From Bacteroidetes bacterium CG12_big_fil_rev_8_21_14_0_65_60_17 (lineage in GTDB: Bacteria; Bacteroidota; Rhodothermia; Rhodothermales; UBA10348), in assembly GCA_002787815.1 (NCBI GenBank), contig PCUY01000016.1, positions 89,802 through 153,801 on the forward strand: a stretch of DNA of 64,000 nt, written 5' to 3'. The translations under genes and the position numbers were made by a program. A model generated the notes under the pieces. That model did not search any database and was not told the DNA's origin. It saw only the letters and a list, made by a program, of their open reading frames with translations. Shown one piece after another: positions 42,824-52,712 of the stretch. Numbering within the stretch: the stretch's first letter is position 1; every line of letters starts with the position of its first letter.

Positions 42824-43624
42824 CTACCGGTCCAGTCGGTAGGACAATCCGGCTCCGATGAAAAAATCCGGTGCCGTATCGGTCAGGCCGAAACCCAGGT
42901 GGACATCGACCTGCAGGAGTTCCTTGATCAGGCTTGAGACGCCTGTATGCAGCGTCACGCCCGTATCTACATTGTCCTGGAAGCGCGTGGCGATTTCAGC
43001 GAAACCGCCCAGATTCTCCCGAAGGGCATAACCGAAGACGGCCGTGGCCTCGAGCACGGCGTCGTTGTCGTCGCCCTCGATGGCCCCGCGGGCCTGCGTG
43101 GCAAATGAAAGCCTGTCACTGATATCGCGGCTGGCGACGAAAATGGCCGACGGATCGATGGTGTCTGATGTAAAGTTGTCGCTTCCCGTGGGCAGGGAGA
43201 GCGTGCCGATGACGGCCATGTCCCAGGCGGTGGAGGTCGGAGGTAGCTCCAGTTTGAATCCTACCGAAAGGTCAGACAGTCCGGTGTCGTCGACCGGATC
43301 GTCGAGCGATACGATGGACGGGAGGCCGAAGCGCAGTTCCAGACGTTCGCGGAGGCCATAGCGGATAAGCGGCTCTCCGAAAATGAGGGCATCGACGCCG
43401 GAATCTTCAAATGTCAGACCGCCTTCGAACTGGAATGATCCGACGGGAACCGCGGCTGCACTTTCGGTGAAGTCGGGGCGGTCGGTAATGAGCGGGGCCA
43501 CCTGGGACAGGGCGGGGGCCGACGATGCGGCCAGAATGAGCGCGAGAAGCACGGCCAGTCGGCCATGGATCGGAGATGCGGCGGTGTGGGAGGCGGGAAG
43601 GTGACGGATAGTCATGGGTAGCAC
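42824..43624 (-). CDS. Outer-membrane transporter/porin-like protein
   Basis: Signal peptide; ITDRPDFTESAAAVPVGSFQFEGGLTFE; C-terminal IGAGLSYRLDR. Confidence 0.8.
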   Translation of the reverse strand: MLPMTIRHLPASHTAASPIHGRLAVLLALILAASSAPALSQVAPLITDRPDFTESAAAVPVGSFQFEGGLTFEDSGVDALIFGEPLIRYGLRERLELRFGLPSIVSLDDPVDDTGLSDLSVGFKLELPPTSTAWDMAVIGTLSLPTGSDNFTSDTIDPSAIFVASRDISDRLSFATQARGAIEGDDNDAVLEATAVFGYALRENLGGFAEIATRFQDNVDTGVTLHTGVSSLIKELLQVDVHLGFGLTDTAPDFFIGAGLSYRLDR

Positions 43625-43698
43625 AGGGTTTAGGCTTGTCTAAATCGTGAATCGATGTACGCGGTCCGGGCACCCCCGTTCCGCCGTGCGATGTCGTT

Positions 43699-44664
43699 TT
43701 ACAGCGATGCTTCCTGGATGCGCGACAACCAGTGCACATTTGTGGATCCTTCGGCCGCCGTAACTTCGGGCGACCGATTCTTCGTGACGGCATTATGAAA
43801 ATCGGTCCACTCGCCCAGGAACGGATTGGCTGGGGTGTAGGCGATGGGTCCCGCATGCGTGTCAATGCGGCCGGAGCCGTGCCGTCCCATGGTGTCTTCC
43901 GCCCGTGCCCAACCGTCGTCCGCGTAGAGCTCGACGCGGGAGGGTGATGCGACCTGGACCGATACGAAAAACTCGGCCGTGGCCCCGGATTCCAGGGACA
44001 GAATGACTGCGCTTGACTCGTCGTGTGAGCTGTCAAACTTGGCGTGGCTCTGGATGCAGGCGATGTTGGTGATTTCGCCGCAGTGGGGTCCCATGAGCCA
44101 CCGGATCTGGTCCAGACAATGGGTGCCGTTTGCGGCCAGACTCCACCAGCGGCCCGTATCCGGTTTGGCGCGCCAGTTCTCACCGTCCGGCGCGGCGAAC
44201 GTCCAGTGGATGCGCATGTGACGCAGTGTGCCGAAATCACCGTTTTCGATACGCGCCTTCAGGGCGCGGTGTCCCATGTGGTGCCGCATGTGGTAGGCCA
44301 TGGCGAGCGTCACGCCGGCTTCCTGGCAGGCCGCTTCAATGGCACGGCACTCCTCAACCGATGTGGCCATGGGTTTTTCGAGCAGGATGTGCTTGCCGGC
44401 GCGGGCGGCGGCCACAGCGTGCGCCTTGTGCATCCGGTCGGGCGTGGCAATGAGGACGGCGTCGAGCTCCGGATCGGCGAGCAGCGTGCGCACGTCTGTG
44501 TGGGCCGGCTGCGGAGCAGCCGCCCCGTGGCCGCGGGCCACGGCCGCCGCCCGCGCCGCATCGCGGCTGAGCACGCTCCAGAGGGTCAGGTCGGGGTGGG
44601 CGTGGAGGGCCGGTACGTGGCGATCGAGCGCAATACCACCGGCTCCGAGTATTCCAATATTCAT
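43699..44664 (-). CDS. Gfo/Idh/MocA family oxidoreductase
   Basis: MNIGILGAGGIALDRHVPAL; DAVLIATPDRMHKAHAVAAARAGKHILLEKPMA. Confidence 0.93.
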   Translation of the reverse strand: MNIGILGAGGIALDRHVPALHAHPDLTLWSVLSRDAARAAAVARGHGAAAPQPAHTDVRTLLADPELDAVLIATPDRMHKAHAVAAARAGKHILLEKPMATSVEECRAIEAACQEAGVTLAMAYHMRHHMGHRALKARIENGDFGTLRHMRIHWTFAAPDGENWRAKPDTGRWWSLAANGTHCLDQIRWLMGPHCGEITNIACIQSHAKFDSSHDESSAVILSLESGATAEFFVSVQVASPSRVELYADDGWARAEDTMGRHGSGRIDTHAGPIAYTPANPFLGEWTDFHNAVTKNRSPEVTAAEGSTNVHWLSRIQEASL

Positions 44665-44734
44665 TACAGTTCGGTAACGGAAGGATAATGTTCAGGTCGA
44701 ATGCACCTGTGAAATTGCATAAAAAACAGACGCC

Positions 44735-45583
44735 ATGTCGCCTGCAACACAACGCGTTCGGACCATCTGGATTTCTGACTTTCACCTGGGTACGAGGTAC
44801 GCCCGAGCCCGGGATTTGATCGATTTCCTGGCGCATTACGAAAGCGACTATCTGTATCTGGTGGGCGACATCGTTGACGGCTGGGCGCTTTCGAGGTCCT
44901 GGTACTGGACACAGGATCAGAATGATGTCATCCAGAAAATACTGCGCCGTGCCCGGAAAGGGACCGAGGTCACCTACATTCCGGGCAACCATGACGACTT
45001 TGCCCGTGATTACGTCGGTATGCAGTTCGGGCGGGTCATTGTCAGGCACCAGGCCTATCACGACCTGCTCGATGGTCGCCGGTTCCTGATCGTGCACGGC
45101 GATGAATTCGATGGCATTATCCGGTATACCAAATGGCTCCAGAAACTGGGAGCCGTGGCCTATGGCATTGCCCTTGCCCTGAACGGGGTGTTCAACATCA
45201 TTCGTTCCTGGATGGGCCGTCCGTACTGGTCCCTCTCGGCGTATCTGAAGCAGCGCACCAAGAAAGCCCTGCAGTATATAGATGACTTCGAGAAACTGGT
45301 TGCGGAAAAAGCACATCAGGAACAAGTCGATGGCGTCGTGTGTGGGCATATCCACCATGCTGATGAACGTATGATTGACGGCATCCACTACCTGAACTGT
45401 GGCGACTGGGTGGAGAGTTGTACGGCGCTCATCGAATACACCGACGGCCGCCTGGAACTGGTGGATTGGACAAAACGACAGGCGCCTGCCCCGCTTGAGC
45501 TTTTCACCCGGGGCGACGGACTCCCGGGTCACGAGCCGGCATGGAATGTCACTACCGAACCTCTTGCAAAAAGTGCTGATTAA
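44735..45583 (+). CDS. Metallophosphoesterase, UDP-2,3-diacylglucosamine diphosphatase-like
   Basis: WISDFHLGTRYARARDLIDFL; LVGDIVDGWALSRSWYW; IPGNHDDFARDYVG; VCGHIHHADERM. Confidence 0.9.
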   Translation: MSPATQRVRTIWISDFHLGTRYARARDLIDFLAHYESDYLYLVGDIVDGWALSRSWYWTQDQNDVIQKILRRARKGTEVTYIPGNHDDFARDYVGMQFGRVIVRHQAYHDLLDGRRFLIVHGDEFDGIIRYTKWLQKLGAVAYGIALALNGVFNIIRSWMGRPYWSLSAYLKQRTKKALQYIDDFEKLVAEKAHQEQVDGVVCGHIHHADERMIDGIHYLNCGDWVESCTALIEYTDGRLELVDWTKRQAPAPLELFTRGDGLPGHEPAWNVTTEPLAKSAD

Positions 45584-46782
45584 TGGGACTTCGCATACTT
45601 TTTTGTCTCCAGGGAGAGGGACGCGGTCACATGACACAGGCCATTGCACTCGCAGGCCTGCTTCGCGATGCCGGTCACGAGGTCGTGGCAACGCTCGTCG
45701 GGCACGCTGAAAACGGCACCGTCCCGGCTTTTCTTGGCGAGCGGCTCATGTGTCCCATGCATGCCTACGAAAGTCCCGATATCAAACTCAACGCCGATGC
45801 GCGGGCCATCAACGTGTGGAGAACCACGCTTTCGGCCAGTCGCCTCTCGCTGCGTTACCTGAAGGGCATCCGCTCGATCGATGACCACCTTGAGGCCTAC
45901 CGGCCCGATGTGATGGTGAACTTCTATGAGCCGCTCGCCGGCCTGCGCCGCAATTCGACGGTACCCATGGTGGCCATTGCCCACCAGCACATGTTCCACC
46001 ACTCCCGCTACCCGTTCACGGCCGGCTCGCGCCTCCAGCGGCAGGGCATACTCATGTTCACGAAACTGACCGCCATCAGGGCGGCGCGGCTCCTCGGGTT
46101 GAGCCTGTACGACGCGCCCGACATGCCGCAGATCAACCTGCAGGTTGTGCCGCCCATCCTGCGCCGGGAGTTCTTCGGCCTGAAGCCCCGCCGGACCGAA
46201 CCCCCCTACCTGCTTGTGTACCTGTGGCGACCCGAACTCGTCGGCGAAATCCGCGAATGGTGCGAGGAGCGCCCCCGGTCGCTCGTTCACTGCTTCCTGT
46301 CGCATCCACAGAAAAAAAGAGATGACCAGGTGCTGGACAACCTCGTGCTGCACCACCTCGACGACCGGCTCTTCCTTGAAAAAATGGCTGCCTGCTCCGG
46401 AATAGCCACGACCGCTGGCTTTGAAACCACCGCCGAGGCCATGTATCTGGGTAAACCGCTGCTCATGGTCCCGACACACGTCGAGCAGCAGTGCAACGCC
46501 ATGGATGCCACGCTGCTTGGCGGTGGCTACGCATCAGGCACGTTCGACCTGGAGCGGCTTGAGCACTTCGCGCCCCGCGACCAGTCGACCTTCAAGGCCT
46601 GGGTGGACCGTGCGCCGGAAATCTTCGTCCAGGCCCTTGAAGAGGTGGCAGCAGGCGTCCCGCTCACCGATCGGCCACCGGGCCCGACGCCAACGCACCC
46701 GACCCGCCGGGACGGGGGACACCGAACGCATCCGCAATCACCCGTTGACGGTGTGCAAAAATTCGTCCAAGCTGCCACTTGA
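45583..46782 (+). CDS. Glycosyltransferase-like protein (MurG/UGT fold)
   Basis: LFCLQGEGRGHMTQAIALAGLLRDAGHEVVATLVG; AACSGIATTAGFETTAEAMYLGKPLLMVPT; 1-bp TAATG overlap with preceding gene. Confidence 0.88.
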   Translation: MGLRILFCLQGEGRGHMTQAIALAGLLRDAGHEVVATLVGHAENGTVPAFLGERLMCPMHAYESPDIKLNADARAINVWRTTLSASRLSLRYLKGIRSIDDHLEAYRPDVMVNFYEPLAGLRRNSTVPMVAIAHQHMFHHSRYPFTAGSRLQRQGILMFTKLTAIRAARLLGLSLYDAPDMPQINLQVVPPILRREFFGLKPRRTEPPYLLVYLWRPELVGEIREWCEERPRSLVHCFLSHPQKKRDDQVLDNLVLHHLDDRLFLEKMAACSGIATTAGFETTAEAMYLGKPLLMVPTHVEQQCNAMDATLLGGGYASGTFDLERLEHFAPRDQSTFKAWVDRAPEIFVQALEEVAAGVPLTDRPPGPTPTHPTRRDGGHRTHPQSPVDGVQKFVQAAT

Positions 46783-47167
46783 CGAGGGGCAGGGCCACAT
46801 CCCCAAGAGGCGAGAGCGGCAGGGCATAACGAACGTGATCGGTGACAAGCGTTCCCCCGTCGCGCTCTTCGAAACCATGCCGGTGGATCCACGTCCGGTA
46901 CGGCCCCTTGAGCTGCGTATCCTCGAACGAATACGGCGGATCCCAGGCCGTGATTTCCGTGCGCCAACGAAACGGAAGACCGGCCAGGCGCAACCGGTAG
47001 TCAATAAGCGCGCCCACGCGCATTTCGATGGGCTGAGGGGAGAGAATCCGGAAGCGGAGTTCGTCCGGCGTAATAGCCTCGAGGTTCGCGGCATCGGCAA
47101 AAAAGTCGAATACCTCCTGGCGCGGCCTCTCGAGCCACTGTTCAGTATGCAGCGTGTGGGTAATCAT
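46664..47167 (-). CDS. SRPBCC family protein
   Basis: LHTEQWLERPRQEVFDFFADAANLEAITPDELRFRIL; YSFEDTQLKGPYRTWIHRHGFEERDGGTLVTDHVRYALP. Confidence 0.88.
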   Translation of the reverse strand: MITHTLHTEQWLERPRQEVFDFFADAANLEAITPDELRFRILSPQPIEMRVGALIDYRLRLAGLPFRWRTEITAWDPPYSFEDTQLKGPYRTWIHRHGFEERDGGTLVTDHVRYALPLSPLGDVALPLVKWQLGRIFAHRQRVIADAFGVPRPGGSGALASGPVADR

Positions 47168-47226
47168 GCCACATCATCCGGTTGTGCGTACATTGCAGAC
47201 ATAACGATCCCAACCGACAAACCGAC

Positions 47227-47811
47227 ATGAAGTCTCTTCGGGCCCTGCCCCTCCTTCTCGTTGTCGCCATTTCTTCTTCCGCATGCGCTCAACAGCCGGA
47301 TCCGCGGCTCCTGGGCGAAGCCCTCTCGGCCGCGCCCGAAGCGTTCCACGGAACGGCCACCGTCTACGCGTTCAACGATGCCGGCGCACTTGAGGTCATT
47401 CGTGAGGGAGACGGTACGTTCTTCTGCGCAGCCGACAACCCGAACGTGGAAGGGTTCGAAGCCACATGCTGGCAGGCGGCACTCGATGCCTATGTGCGCC
47501 GCGGTCACGAACTCAAATCCCAGGGCATTGATGGCCGCGAAACCGTGGGTATGCGCGAGGCTGAAATCGACGCCGGTACGCTCGAATGGTTTGACGGGGA
47601 GGCAACCATGTACCTTCGTTACGGTGAAAATGCACGCTGGGACGAGGAACTGGGTGAGGTCGTGGACTCCAAACTGCGCTACGTCGTCTACACGCCCTAC
47701 GCCACGACCGAATCCACAGGGCTGCCACTTGAGCCCATGACGCCCGGCGGACCCTGGATCATGAATCCGGGCACGTTCCGCGCGCACATCATGCTGCTGC
47801 CGCCAAACTGA
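47227..47811 (+). CDS. Hypothetical lipoprotein
   Basis: MKSLRALPLLLVVAISSSACAQQ lipobox. Confidence 0.75.
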   Translation: MKSLRALPLLLVVAISSSACAQQPDPRLLGEALSAAPEAFHGTATVYAFNDAGALEVIREGDGTFFCAADNPNVEGFEATCWQAALDAYVRRGHELKSQGIDGRETVGMREAEIDAGTLEWFDGEATMYLRYGENARWDEELGEVVDSKLRYVVYTPYATTESTGLPLEPMTPGGPWIMNPGTFRAHIMLLPPN

Positions 47812-47839
47812 CCTTTCCGGGCGGCCTCAGACGTTCTTT

Positions 47840-48805
47840 TCAGCGGGTAGATGCGGCGCTCTCGAGGTACTCCCGGGCGTCCTGCCCGATGTGCGGTATG
47901 CCCCGCTCGCGAGAGAGCTCAAGTTGACGCTGACGCTCCCGCAGCCGCTCGCGGTCTGCTTCTGTTCGCTCCGCATGGCAATACAGACAACTCACGCCTT
48001 CTTCCCATGAGGGCAGCGTCATGTCCTTCTCCGTTACGGGCATACGACATGCATGGCACATGGCGTACGTGCCGGGCTCAAGCGCGTGATTGACCGTTAC
48101 GCGATTGTCGAATACGAAACACTCGCCCTCCCAGAGCGACTCGTCGGCCGGTACACGTTCGAGGTAATTCAATATGCCGCCTTCCAGGTGAAAGACCTTC
48201 TCGAAACCGCGGCTGCGCAGGTAGGAGGTGGCCTTCTCGCAGCGGATGCCTCCCGTACAGAACATGGCAATGGGTTCGGTTTCGTGGCCCGCGAGTTCGC
48301 GTTCCACATAGTCCGGGAACTCCCTGAAAGAGGTCGTCTGCGGGTTTCGTGCTCCCCGGAACGTGCCTACTTCCACTTCATAGTCGTTGCGCGTATCGAC
48401 GAGAATGGTGGCGGGGTCCGAAATGAGCCGGTTCCAGTCCTCAGGCGGGACGTATGTGCCGACTACCCTGTTCGGATCCACACCGTCAACGCCGAGCGTC
48501 ACAATTTCTTTCTTGAGGCGCACCTTGGCGCGCAGAAACGGCATTTCTGCCGCCTCGGATTCCTTGTGGATCAGGTCGCCAAACCCCTCGATGCCCCTGA
48601 TTTCAGCGAGCACGGCATGCACGTTGTCCCGGGCACCCGCAATGGTCCCGTTTATTCCCTCGTCAGCTACAAGCAGGGTTCCACGTACGGCATGCTGCTC
48701 CATGACGCGTTGCAGGGCGGCCTGCGCGGCTTCCGTGTCAGGTACGGGGTGGAATCTGTACAGGGCCGCAACCAGGATGGGTGCGGATGCAGGCTCGTTC
48801 TTCAT
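47840..48805 (-). CDS. trhO: tRNA uridine hydroxylase/rhodanese-like protein (TrhO, UPF0176)
   Basis: GTLLVADEGINGTIAG; MFCTGGIRCEKATSYLRSRGFEKVFHLEGGILNYLE; CHACRMPV...CLYCH. Confidence 0.92.
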   Translation of the reverse strand: MKNEPASAPILVAALYRFHPVPDTEAAQAALQRVMEQHAVRGTLLVADEGINGTIAGARDNVHAVLAEIRGIEGFGDLIHKESEAAEMPFLRAKVRLKKEIVTLGVDGVDPNRVVGTYVPPEDWNRLISDPATILVDTRNDYEVEVGTFRGARNPQTTSFREFPDYVERELAGHETEPIAMFCTGGIRCEKATSYLRSRGFEKVFHLEGGILNYLERVPADESLWEGECFVFDNRVTVNHALEPGTYAMCHACRMPVTEKDMTLPSWEEGVSCLYCHAERTEADRERLRERQRQLELSRERGIPHIGQDAREYLESAASTR

Positions 48806-48837
48806 GGCCGGAGGATCAGGTATCGGAGGATCAGGTA

Positions 48838-49407
48838 TCAGTTGTCGGTGTCCTGTTCGTGCTCTCGAATCTGCTGAACAATGCTGCGGGCCAATTCGTT
48901 CGGCACGAGTACCGTCAGATTGTACTGGGCCACCTTCCAGGCACCGTCTTCACGCAACAGCACGCCCGATCCACGTGTCTCCCCCATGTTCACGTTCTCG
49001 AGCCGCTCGTCGAACCAGGCCACATCCCCACCGGGTGCGAAATCTACGTGGCGCTCGAGCACATGGTATTCCCAGCCGCCTCCGTCCTCGAAACGGGGCT
49101 GCGCGTAGGCCTTGAAGTCGGCAATTGGCCAGCGTTCGGTGGCGTCTGTTCCAAGGAATACCGCCTGCTTGGAGTAGAGGTCGAAATACGCGTCGAAATC
49201 GGCGCGTGCCGCCTGCGCATGGATCTGGTCCAGCGTGTGGTTTACGGCCGCCACGTCGGCTTCGGTGTGGCCTCTCGCGGATGTGGCATCGGGCTGGCAG
49301 CCGGGGAAGAGGACCAGAAGCAGCACGGCGACAGCCATGGGCGGGAGGCCGACAGCGCCGTCGCGACCAACACCTGGGAAAAACCGGGGAAACACGTCAG
49401 ATATCAT
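48838..49407 (-). CDS. Nuclear transport factor 2/SnoaL-like lipoprotein
   Basis: VNHTLDQIHAQAARADFDAYFDLYSKQAVFLGTDATERWPIADFKAYA. Confidence 0.85.
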   Translation of the reverse strand: MISDVFPRFFPGVGRDGAVGLPPMAVAVLLLVLFPGCQPDATSARGHTEADVAAVNHTLDQIHAQAARADFDAYFDLYSKQAVFLGTDATERWPIADFKAYAQPRFEDGGGWEYHVLERHVDFAPGGDVAWFDERLENVNMGETRGSGVLLREDGAWKVAQYNLTVLVPNELARSIVQQIREHEQDTDN

Positions 49408-50060
49408 TACTCTGCCTCGAAATTTGCATCGCGGTGCGCGCCGTCACAGAAGGGTTTGTTCTGCGAGTGGCCACACCGGCAGAGCGCCACTTTCGTTCCC
49501 TTCCAGCGGACCTGCCCGCTGGCTGCGCGGATGGACAGGTTGCCACCTATGAGCAGCGGTCCATTCGGGGCGCGGCCCACTTTGAGCGGCCCGCCTTCCG
49601 ATTCCAGGCCCGGCCCTTCCTGACCGACGGCACCGGAATCATCGAACCCCGATTGTTTGTGGCTGTTGTCACAGAATGGTTTGTTTTTCGATGCGCCACA
49701 CCGGCAGAGTGCGGCGCGGAACCGGACGCCCTCCATGTCCCTGTCAGCGCCATCCACCTCCAGTTGGCCTTCGAAATACAGAGGTCCATCCGGGCACACG
49801 GTGACCGTATTGCCAGGCGGCGTGTCTCCCTGCACGCGTCCGTCAGTGTCGCGCGCCACGAGCGCACCCGACGGGCAGCGCGCCACGACCGCATCTACCG
49901 TACCAGCGTCGACCAGATCCGGCTGGCCCCACGGCTTGCGACCGTAGACAAACAGGTCACTTCTGTCGCGTACGCACTCGGCGGCGTGGATACAGAGCCC
50001 CGCGTCCCAGCTTACCGTGCGCTCTTCTCCCTCGAATGTCAATTTTTTCCGTTTGGACAT
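49407..50060 (-). CDS. Divergent 4Fe-4S domain plus two CDGSH iron-sulfur domains
   Basis: MSKRKKLTFEGEE start; CIHAAECVRDRSDLF...RCPSGAL; CRCGASKNKPFCDNSH; CRCGHSQNKPFCDGAH. Confidence 0.92.
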   Translation of the reverse strand: MSKRKKLTFEGEERTVSWDAGLCIHAAECVRDRSDLFVYGRKPWGQPDLVDAGTVDAVVARCPSGALVARDTDGRVQGDTPPGNTVTVCPDGPLYFEGQLEVDGADRDMEGVRFRAALCRCGASKNKPFCDNSHKQSGFDDSGAVGQEGPGLESEGGPLKVGRAPNGPLLIGGNLSIRAASGQVRWKGTKVALCRCGHSQNKPFCDGAHRDANFEAE

Positions 50061-50100
50061 GATTTGGCTTTCTTTTTTCAGTACCCGGACAATATAACAT

Positions 50101-52692
50101 TCACCGCGTCCTTGGCCGCTCGCGCTGCAGCTCAATGATATCGGCGCTCCAGGTATCGTCACCGAGCAGGTGCTGCACGAAGTATTCGGCGCGCAACCAG
50201 AACCAGTAGTCCGACATGCTTCCGTAGCCATGGCGCTGCCCGGGAAACAGGAAGAAATCGAACCGTTTGTTGGCCTTGATGAGTGCATCGGCCATGCGGA
50301 TGGTAGATGCCGGATGCACGTTGTTGTCCTCGTCCGATGTGGTGAGCAGCAGGCGTCCCTTGAGGTTGGATGCGAGCGCTTGGTTGATACCGATGTCGAA
50401 TTCGAACGATACGTCCCCCGAGTCGCTGACCACCTCCTTGACGCCATTATGCTGCTCGGACCAGTAACGGTTGTAGATCCGGTTGTCGTGGTTTCCTGAC
50501 GAGGAAACGGCCACCTTGAAGAAATCCGGATAGACGAGCATGGCGGCCGTCGACATGAAGCCGCCCCCGGAGTGACCGTAGATGCCGACTCGATCCAGGT
50601 CCAGCCAGGCATGGCGCGCCCCCAGCTGCTCGGCGGCGGCTTTTTTGTCATCCAGGCCGTAATCGCGCAGGTTGCCGTATCCATAGTTGTGATACCACTT
50701 GGAGCGTGCCGGATGCCCGCCCCGGTTGCCGACCGTTATGACGACCATGCCGAATTGTGCGAGGGCGGTTTCACTCGCCGCCGTCGAAAAGGACTTGGCA
50801 ACGGCCTCGGTCTGCGGGCCGGGGTAGACGTATTCCACGAGCGGGTAGACGCGCGTCGAGTCGAAGTCAAAGGGCTTGTACATAACGCCGTAGAGATCCG
50901 TGATGCCGTCGGCCGCCTTGACAGTGAAGGGCTCGGGAAAGCGGTAACCAGCTTCCATGAGCCTCGAAAAGTCGGCCTCCTCGAGCGGCATGACTTCGGC
51001 GCCATCGGCCCGGAGGAGCGTCGAGCGCGGGACCGTGTTGATGCGTGACAAGTTGTTGACGAAGAACCTTCCCGATTCGCTGGCCGACGCGCGGTGGTCG
51101 AAGTTGCCCGCGTTCAACAGACGCAACCCCCGGCCGTCGAGCCCGACACGGTAGAGGTGCAGGTAGTAGGGATCCTCGCTGGCCTCCCGGCCACCGGCTT
51201 CAAAAAACAGCACGCCGTCGCGCTCGGCAATGCGCTCGACCGAGCGGACGGAAAATGGTCCGGAAGTAAGCTGCGAGCGCAGCGTTCCGTCGGGTGCATA
51301 GCGGTAGAGGTGCGCCCATCCGTCGCGCTCGGACCACCAGATGATGTCGCCGCCCGAGAGCAGGTGCGGCGTCTGGACTTCGATATAGGTATTGAACCGC
51401 TCCTCGAAAACCACATCCGCCCGTCCCGTTGCCGCCTCGACGCGCAGCACGTCGACCCGCTTGTAGTCGCGGCTCTGCCGGTACATCAGGAACGAACCGG
51501 GCTCCGTCGTCAGCCAGCGCTGCTGAAAGGCGCTCTCATCCCCGGCGTACCGGAATTGCCGCTCGGTGAAGACGCCTACCTGCTGGTCGACCCAGAGCGA
51601 ATCATCGACCACCCAGGTGGAGTCCTGCGCGACGGATCCGATTTCGAGGTGGTACTGGGCCACGTTTTTCTCGCCCGGCATACCATATTTGTACGTCTCA
51701 AGCTCCGGCCGGCCCTTTTCCGTCGAATGGATGATCCACAGATCGCCCACCTCGCGCAGGTCCATGCGCATGACGGTGAAGTACTCCGATCCGGGCGACC
51801 ACACGATATCGGCCCGTTTGCGCTTGTCCCGGTTCTCCTCCACTTCCGACGCCGTGCTTCCGTGGTGCTGCCCGAGTCGCCACCTGCTGGCGACATACGA
51901 GAAGAATTCCTCGCCACCGGTCGTAAGCTGGATTTCCTCCACCTCGACCTTTTCTTCCGCCTCATCGGCCTCGTCACCCGACTTCCCGCGCCGCGCATCC
52001 AGAATGCGCGCGTAGTCCTCACCGCTCATTTTGTACAGGTTTTCGTACCGGGCAAAAATGACCCAGGCGCCGTCGGGCGATACCGATGCCCAGCCCGGGT
52101 GGTTGTCGGGCTTCTCGGGGTCCTCGAGCTCGCGCAGCGTCTGCGAGTCGACCTGATATTCGAAGTAGAACACCTTGTTGCGCATTTCCTTTTCGCGCGT
52201 GGCCGTCGAGTCCTGCTGCGTATTGCCACGCTCGCCTTCCTCGGACGGGACCTCTTCCTCCTCGGACGACTCGACCTCGAAGCGCAGCGTATTCGCATCC
52301 TCGAACACGATATTTCGAATGGGGAGATGCCTTGCATCGAATGGATCGCGCGTTATGCGCGTCAGTTCGGCCGCAATCCGGTCGCGGTCGAACACTTCGC
52401 GCTTTGTGCCCCGCTCCGGATTGACAACGAACCAGGTCGTGCCCTCCGACGTCTCCCACTCGTACCAGAACGCCTCCCCGTCGGGAATCCAGTTCGGCCG
52501 CACCGAAGTTGAGTAGACGAGATCCCGTATGTTGTAGGGAGCAAACCGGGCGGCGAGTTCATAATTGGCCCGCGGTTCAGATGCGGAAGAGGCCTGTTGC
52601 ACGCTCTGGGCCTGGGAAGTGCGATCTGCCGAGAGCAGGACGGGAATGAGCAATATGAGTAGAAGAGGGCGCATAAGCGGGACAAGGCGCAT
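50101..52692 (-). CDS. S9 family peptidase (dipeptidyl peptidase IV-like)
   Basis: GIYGHSGGGFMSTAAMLVYPDFFKVAVSSSGNHDNRIYNRYW; DEDNNVHPASTIRMADALI. Confidence 0.93.
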   Translation of the reverse strand: MRLVPLMRPLLLILLIPVLLSADRTSQAQSVQQASSASEPRANYELAARFAPYNIRDLVYSTSVRPNWIPDGEAFWYEWETSEGTTWFVVNPERGTKREVFDRDRIAAELTRITRDPFDARHLPIRNIVFEDANTLRFEVESSEEEEVPSEEGERGNTQQDSTATREKEMRNKVFYFEYQVDSQTLRELEDPEKPDNHPGWASVSPDGAWVIFARYENLYKMSGEDYARILDARRGKSGDEADEAEEKVEVEEIQLTTGGEEFFSYVASRWRLGQHHGSTASEVEENRDKRKRADIVWSPGSEYFTVMRMDLREVGDLWIIHSTEKGRPELETYKYGMPGEKNVAQYHLEIGSVAQDSTWVVDDSLWVDQQVGVFTERQFRYAGDESAFQQRWLTTEPGSFLMYRQSRDYKRVDVLRVEAATGRADVVFEERFNTYIEVQTPHLLSGGDIIWWSERDGWAHLYRYAPDGTLRSQLTSGPFSVRSVERIAERDGVLFFEAGGREASEDPYYLHLYRVGLDGRGLRLLNAGNFDHRASASESGRFFVNNLSRINTVPRSTLLRADGAEVMPLEEADFSRLMEAGYRFPEPFTVKAADGITDLYGVMYKPFDFDSTRVYPLVEYVYPGPQTEAVAKSFSTAASETALAQFGMVVITVGNRGGHPARSKWYHNYGYGNLRDYGLDDKKAAAEQLGARHAWLDLDRVGIYGHSGGGFMSTAAMLVYPDFFKVAVSSSGNHDNRIYNRYWSEQHNGVKEVVSDSGDVSFEFDIGINQALASNLKGRLLLTTSDEDNNVHPASTIRMADALIKANKRFDFFLFPGQRHGYGSMSDYWFWLRAEYFVQHLLGDDTWSADIIELQRERPRTR

Positions 52693-52712
52693 GGTGACGA
52701 CCGATTGATTCC

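Noticed and set aside
44354-45691. 445-aa minus-strand ORF spanning the metallophosphoesterase
   Set aside because: Antisense to a gene with clear metallophosphoesterase motifs, and runs into Gfo/Idh/MocA coding sequence in another frame.
50061-50684. N-terminal extension of the CDGSH ORF to 50684
   Set aside because: Extension overlaps the S9 peptidase coding region in another frame; the natural start is MSKRKK at 50060.
51094-52512. 472-aa + strand ORF inside the S9 peptidase gene
   Set aside because: Antisense shadow of a clear S9 peptidase.
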